Source of the DNA: an uncultured Bacteroidales bacterium
Lineage (GTDB): Bacteria > Bacteroidota > Bacteroidia > Bacteroidales > ML635J-15
Direction of reading: 5' to 3'
Length of the DNA stretch: 64,000 bases
NCBI GenBank assembly: GCA_937899245.1
Contig: CALDKB010000049.1
Coordinates: forward strand, 227,739-291,738
The translations under genes and the position numbers were made by a program. The notes under the pieces are model-generated. The model worked only from the letters and a program-made list of their open reading frames with translations. It did not search any database and was not told the DNA's origin. How positions within the stretch are numbered: the stretch's first letter is position 1; each line of letters starts with the position of its first letter. Shown here piece after piece: positions 62,770 through 64,000 of the stretch.

Positions 62770-63840
62770 TTATATTTTTGAAAGTTCAGATTCTATTTCT
62801 TCGATGGTAGGAAGCGACGATTTGAAATTATCCGGCATCATCTTCGACATTTCAAATTGGGATATGCCCAATGGCTGACTGTATCCTTCAAGGGCATATT
62901 TTGCAATTATGTCATTCTTGCTTTTGCAGATGAGTAGTCCTATGGTCGGTGCGTCCACCTCTTTTTTCATCTGATGGTTGATCATATTCACATAAAAATT
63001 GAGCTGCCCCAAATAGGAAGGGTCAAAGTCGGTGACTTTCAATTCTATCACCACAAAACATCGCAAATCCAAATGATAGAACAATAAATCGGGCATGAAT
63101 GTTTCGCCCCCGACATCAAAATGAATCTGACGTCCCACATACGCAAATCCTTTGCCCAATTCAATCAGGAATTTCGTCACATTATCAATCAATGCGTTTT
63201 CCAATTCCTTTTCGTTGAAGGGCTTTGTTAATGTAAGAAAATCAAAATTATATGGATCCTTTATCGTTTGTTCGGCCAAATCGCTTTGTGCCAGAGGCAG
63301 TGCTTGTTGAAAATTCGTTATGGCCTTGCCTTCCCGTTCATACAGATTTGTATCCAAAAAATTAGCCAGAACTGCACGCGACCACCCATTTTCAACAGTT
63401 TTCTTTAGGTAAAACATTGCCTTGGACCCCTCTTTGCACTTTTGTATAATGTATAGATGATGTCCCCATGGCACTGAAAAAAAGATGTGCTCAAATTGGG
63501 AAACAGATTGCTGCCCATTTCCTTCGGCAATTTGGGAAACAAATTGTTGCCCAAACGCATCGTATTGGCTATAAAATAGATACCATTGTCGGATGCTTTT
63601 CAGGTTCCTATATGAAAAACCCTTCATGTCAGAAAATTCGGTGGCTAAATCCTTGCTGAGTTTTTGCAGGAAAGAATCGCCCCACTGAGATGATTTCTGC
63701 AATTCAACAATTTCTTTCCCCAACGACCAGTACAACCGCAAAAGTTCATTGTTGACTTTTACGGCCGCCTTTATCTGGCTTTGCCGAATCCTGAGCTTTA
63801 CGCTTTTTAGCCAATCTGCATATTGTATCAAGTCTGTCAT
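62770..63840 (-). CDS. DUF1016 (YhcG-type) PD-(D/E)xK nuclease
   Basis: 356 residues. N-terminal helical DUF1016 domain (IRQSQIKAAVKVNNELLRLYWSLGKEIVE; GFSYRNLKSIRQWYLFY), then the nuclease half: FMPDLLFYHLDLRCFVVIELK with the D-x13-E-x-K spacing, followed by FDPSYLGQLNFYVNMI. Present in type I restriction loci and linked with DNA repair or defence; activity not proven for this group. It is bracketed by the 38-nt hsdS direct repeats. Confidence 0.88.
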   Translation of the reverse strand: MTDLIQYADWLKSVKLRIRQSQIKAAVKVNNELLRLYWSLGKEIVELQKSSQWGDSFLQKLSKDLATEFSDMKGFSYRNLKSIRQWYLFYSQYDAFGQQFVSQIAEGNGQQSVSQFEHIFFSVPWGHHLYIIQKCKEGSKAMFYLKKTVENGWSRAVLANFLDTNLYEREGKAITNFQQALPLAQSDLAEQTIKDPYNFDFLTLTKPFNEKELENALIDNVTKFLIELGKGFAYVGRQIHFDVGGETFMPDLLFYHLDLRCFVVIELKVTDFDPSYLGQLNFYVNMINHQMKKEVDAPTIGLLICKSKNDIIAKYALEGYSQPLGISQFEMSKMMPDNFKSSLPTIEEIESELSKI

Positions 63841-63866
63841 AGTCGTTGTACTTTTTGTTTTATTTC

Positions 63867-63962
63867 CTAATTACCAAAAGAATTTCTCAAATCTCTGTTG
63901 CGGACGTCAACGGGGCGGATGTAGTCGCCGAGGGGGTGGTATGTAGTATTGTTGTTATTCAT
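63867..63962 (-). pseudogene. Orphan hsdS 5' end, copy 2
   Basis: 31 codons: MNNNNTTYHPLGDYIRPV then DVRNRDL, followed by unrelated codons and a stop. VDVRNRDL is the usual hsdS continuation, so this copy keeps slightly more than copy 1. Confidence 0.75.
63898..63935. repeat. 38-nt direct repeat of hsdS 5' ends, copy 2
   Basis: Identical to 62697-62734; together they bracket the DUF1016 gene. Confidence 0.9.
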
Positions 63963-64000
63963 TGTCTATTACTTGCCAAGTTCCATTACGTTTTCCATTT
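63955..64000 (-). CDS. C-terminal end of an unidentified gene
   Basis: The last 15 codons of a gene entering from the right: NGKRNGTWQVIDNE then TAA. A GxxNGxWxV tail occurs in some winged-helix C-termini of AlbA_2-type ATPases, but this is too little to assign. It could also be chance; another frame ends in MENVMELGK with two stops. It overlaps the orphan hsdS start by 8 nt. Confidence 0.25.
   Translation of the reverse strand, partial: NGKRNGTWQVIDNE

Noticed and set aside
56205..64000. Prophage or integrative element
   Set aside because: No integrase, structural or conjugation genes and no att-like repeats at the edges; a restriction island with a RAYT explains the content.
1..64000. tRNA, rRNA or known riboswitch
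   Set aside because: I scanned the intergenic regions for tRNA arms and conserved riboswitch cores and saw none; covariance searches (tRNAscan-SE, Rfam) would be decisive.

Overview
The window looks like chromosomal DNA of an uncultured or poorly studied Bacteroidales/Bacteroidota bacterium. The support is direct: many start sites are preceded by the Bacteroidota -7 box TAnnTTTG rather than by a strong Shine-Dalgarno site, and the gene families are typical of the phylum (type B type-IX-secretion C-terminal domains with SprB repeats, a BatA-type membrane protein, DUF3109, a DUF2027-type Smr protein, FISUMP lipoprotein-like protein, SiaB/SiaC, ferredoxin-less IorA, TonB receptor with a carboxypeptidase-like N-domain). 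Gene density is high, DNA is AT-rich, and I saw no rRNA, tRNA or CRISPR array.

Layout. 0-17 kb is mostly housekeeping: start of an M20 peptidase, iorB-iorA (aryl pyruvate oxidation), an acyltransferase with queA, a divergent Smr protein and kinase/RapZ-like fusion, a FISUMP protein, a glycosyltransferase plus membrane-anchored OmpH-like protein, a TonB receptor, a 7TM-HD phosphodiesterase and lysS. 17.3-23.5 kb is an accessory block, all on the minus strand: PEGA and PKD lipoproteins, a LytTR-like protein, an Asp/Tyr-rich protein, two tiny related peptides missed by ordinary gene calling, and a 786-residue PD-(D/E)xK nuclease-TPR protein. 23.7-32.3 kb carries three tandem FKBP prolyl isomerases each with its own terminator, pyrB-pyrI, DUF3109, rnz, a DUF308 membrane protein, rplS and a BatA-like protein.

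32.3-50 kb: a 592-nt non-coding stretch with decamer repeats and a REP-like inverted pair, a giant T9SS adhesin, kamA with a KamB-like P-loop protein and an enoyl-CoA hydratase homologue, a FeoA-FeoB fusion whose GTPase domain has lost its nucleotide-binding motifs, a DUF4143 ATPase behind four 33-nt tandem repeats, and the compact set LOG-dgt-siaB-siaC followed by an aminotransferase, a small membrane protein and a GT4 glycosyltransferase. 49-56 kb holds a TPR protein/T9SS surface protein pair, a universal stress protein, lpd and a nitroreductase.

56.2-64 kb is a type I restriction-modification island on the minus strand: hsdR, rhuM, hsdS, a DUF1016 (YhcG-type) nuclease, a REP-associated tyrosine transposase, two truncated DUF262 (GmrSD-like) 5' ends, and two orphan hsdS 5' ends. 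hsdM is not in the window and probably lies beyond position 64000. The island shows two independent sets of direct repeats made of duplicated gene starts, which points to repeated recombination. The most unusual items are the pseudo-GTPase FeoB, the paired tiny peptides next to the nuclease-TPR gene, and the duplicated 5' ends in the restriction island.
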